The notes under the pieces were generated by a model. It was not told where the DNA came from and searched no databases. It was given only the letters and a program-made list of their open reading frames with translations. Both the position numbers and the translations under genes were made by a program. This document shows positions 12,837-13,376 of a stretch of DNA of 13,376 nucleotides, piece by piece. The stretch comes from DAOUEG01 sp964589285. Its GTDB lineage: Bacteria; Chloroflexota; Dehalococcoidia; Dehalococcoidales; RBG-16-60-22. Position 1 is the first letter of the stretch, and each line of letters begins with the position of its first letter. Location: contig CAZPSP010000070.1 of the NCBI GenBank assembly GCA_964589285.1, positions 1-13,376 of the forward strand, read 5' to 3'.

Positions 12837-13376
12837 TGGTCAGACTAAAAGAAAAATACCGCAAGGAAGTTGTACCGCGGCTCATGGAACTGTCCGGATT
12901 TAATAACGTCATGCAGGTGCCGCGGCTGGAAAAAATCGTTATCAATATCGGCGTGGGAGAAGCGCTCAGCAATGCCAAAGCGCTGGAGAACGCCGAGGGA
13001 GACCTGGTAGCCATCGCCGGTCAGCATCCGGTGGTCACGCGCGCCAAGAAGTCTATCGCGGCGTTCCGGCTCCGGGAAGGCAACCCCATCGGCCTCAAGG
13101 TGACCCTCCGCGGAGACCGGATGTATACGTTCTTTGATAAGCTCGTCAACGCCGTTCTTCCCCGTATGCACGAGTTCCAGGGCGTCTCCCGTGATTCGTT
13201 CGACGGTCGCGGCAACTATACCCTGGGCATGAAAGAACAGATCCTGTTCCCGGAGATCGACTATGACAAGGTCGATAAGGTCCGCGGTATGGAAATATGC
13301 ATCGTCACCAATGCCAAAACAGATGAAGACGGCAGGAACCTGCTGGAACAACTCGGCATGCCGTTCATCAAAGATG
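12836..13376 (+). CDS. rplE: Large ribosomal subunit protein L5 (3' end at window edge)
   Basis: L5 binds 5S rRNA and contacts the P-site tRNA and S13. The window holds 180 codons plus one base without a stop; as L5 is usually about 180 residues, only a few codons are probably missing. Visible blocks are MVRLKEKYRKEVVPRLM, LEKIVINIGVGEA, GQHPVVTRAKKSIAAFRLREG, and FPEIDYDKVDKVRGMEICIVT. The ATG shares its A with the rplX TAA, and a near-perfect ribosome-binding sequence AGGAGGTG (12820-12827) lies 8 nt upstream. Confidence 0.97.
   Translation, partial: MVRLKEKYRKEVVPRLMELSGFNNVMQVPRLEKIVINIGVGEALSNAKALENAEGDLVAIAGQHPVVTRAKKSIAAFRLREGNPIGLKVTLRGDRMYTFFDKLVNAVLPRMHEFQGVSRDSFDGRGNYTLGMKEQILFPEIDYDKVDKVRGMEICIVTNAKTDEDGRNLLEQLGMPFIKD

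Noticed and set aside
1..13376. Mobile elements, CRISPR arrays, prophage or defence genes
   Set aside because: No transposase, integrase, repeat-spacer array or foreign gene seen; apart from the intergenic region the window is conserved housekeeping genes.

Overview
This window comes from a moderately GC-rich bacterial chromosome with a largely intact str–S10–spc ribosomal super-operon. The layout is an aroF-aroB-aroD-aroE cluster divergent from rpsL-rpsG-fusA-rpsJ-..., with no tuf. Together with the Firmicutes-like insertion in S12 and the frequent GTG starts, it reminds me of Dehalococcoidia (Chloroflexota). That placement is from memory of gene order, not from a search, and the base composition looks higher in GC than cultured Dehalococcoides.

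Left arm, minus strand (1–3425): a shikimate-pathway operon transcribed leftward. It encodes DAHP synthase of the type with an N-terminal ferredoxin-like regulatory domain (aroF), 3-dehydroquinate synthase (aroB), type I 3-dehydroquinase (aroD) and the N-terminal third of shikimate dehydrogenase (aroE, cut by the window edge). The four enzymes catalyse the first four steps to shikimate. Upstream of aroF is the most interesting part of the window: a good sigma-70-type promoter, an unannotated 34-codon leader peptide that begins 3–5 nt after the predicted transcription start and carries the run FSFYAYYFSW, then mutually exclusive antiterminator and terminator hairpins. This is a ribosome-mediated attenuator that would sense Phe, Tyr and Trp.

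Centre (3386–3843): the divergent intergenic region. It holds the aro promoter, a 71-bp element bounded by perfect 7-bp inverted repeats (GTCCGGC…GCCGGAC), the rpsL promoter (TTGACA-18-TATATT), and an rpsL leader of about 127 nt with a perfect 10-bp hairpin. About 165 bases (3426–3590) contain only one short inverted repeat that I can recognise.

Right arm, plus strand (3844–13376): rpsL, rpsG, fusA, rpsJ, rplC, rplD, rplW, rplB, rpsS, rplV, rpsC, rplP, rpmC, rpsQ, rplN, rplX and rplE (missing at most its very end). Genes overlap or are at most 31 bp apart, except 75 bp before fusA. No second promoter or terminator is evident. tuf is absent, fusA overlaps rpsJ by 8 bp, and the spaces where E. 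coli keeps its S7 and L4 autoregulatory sites are missing. S3 carries an unusual Ala/Pro/Glu-rich C-terminal tail.
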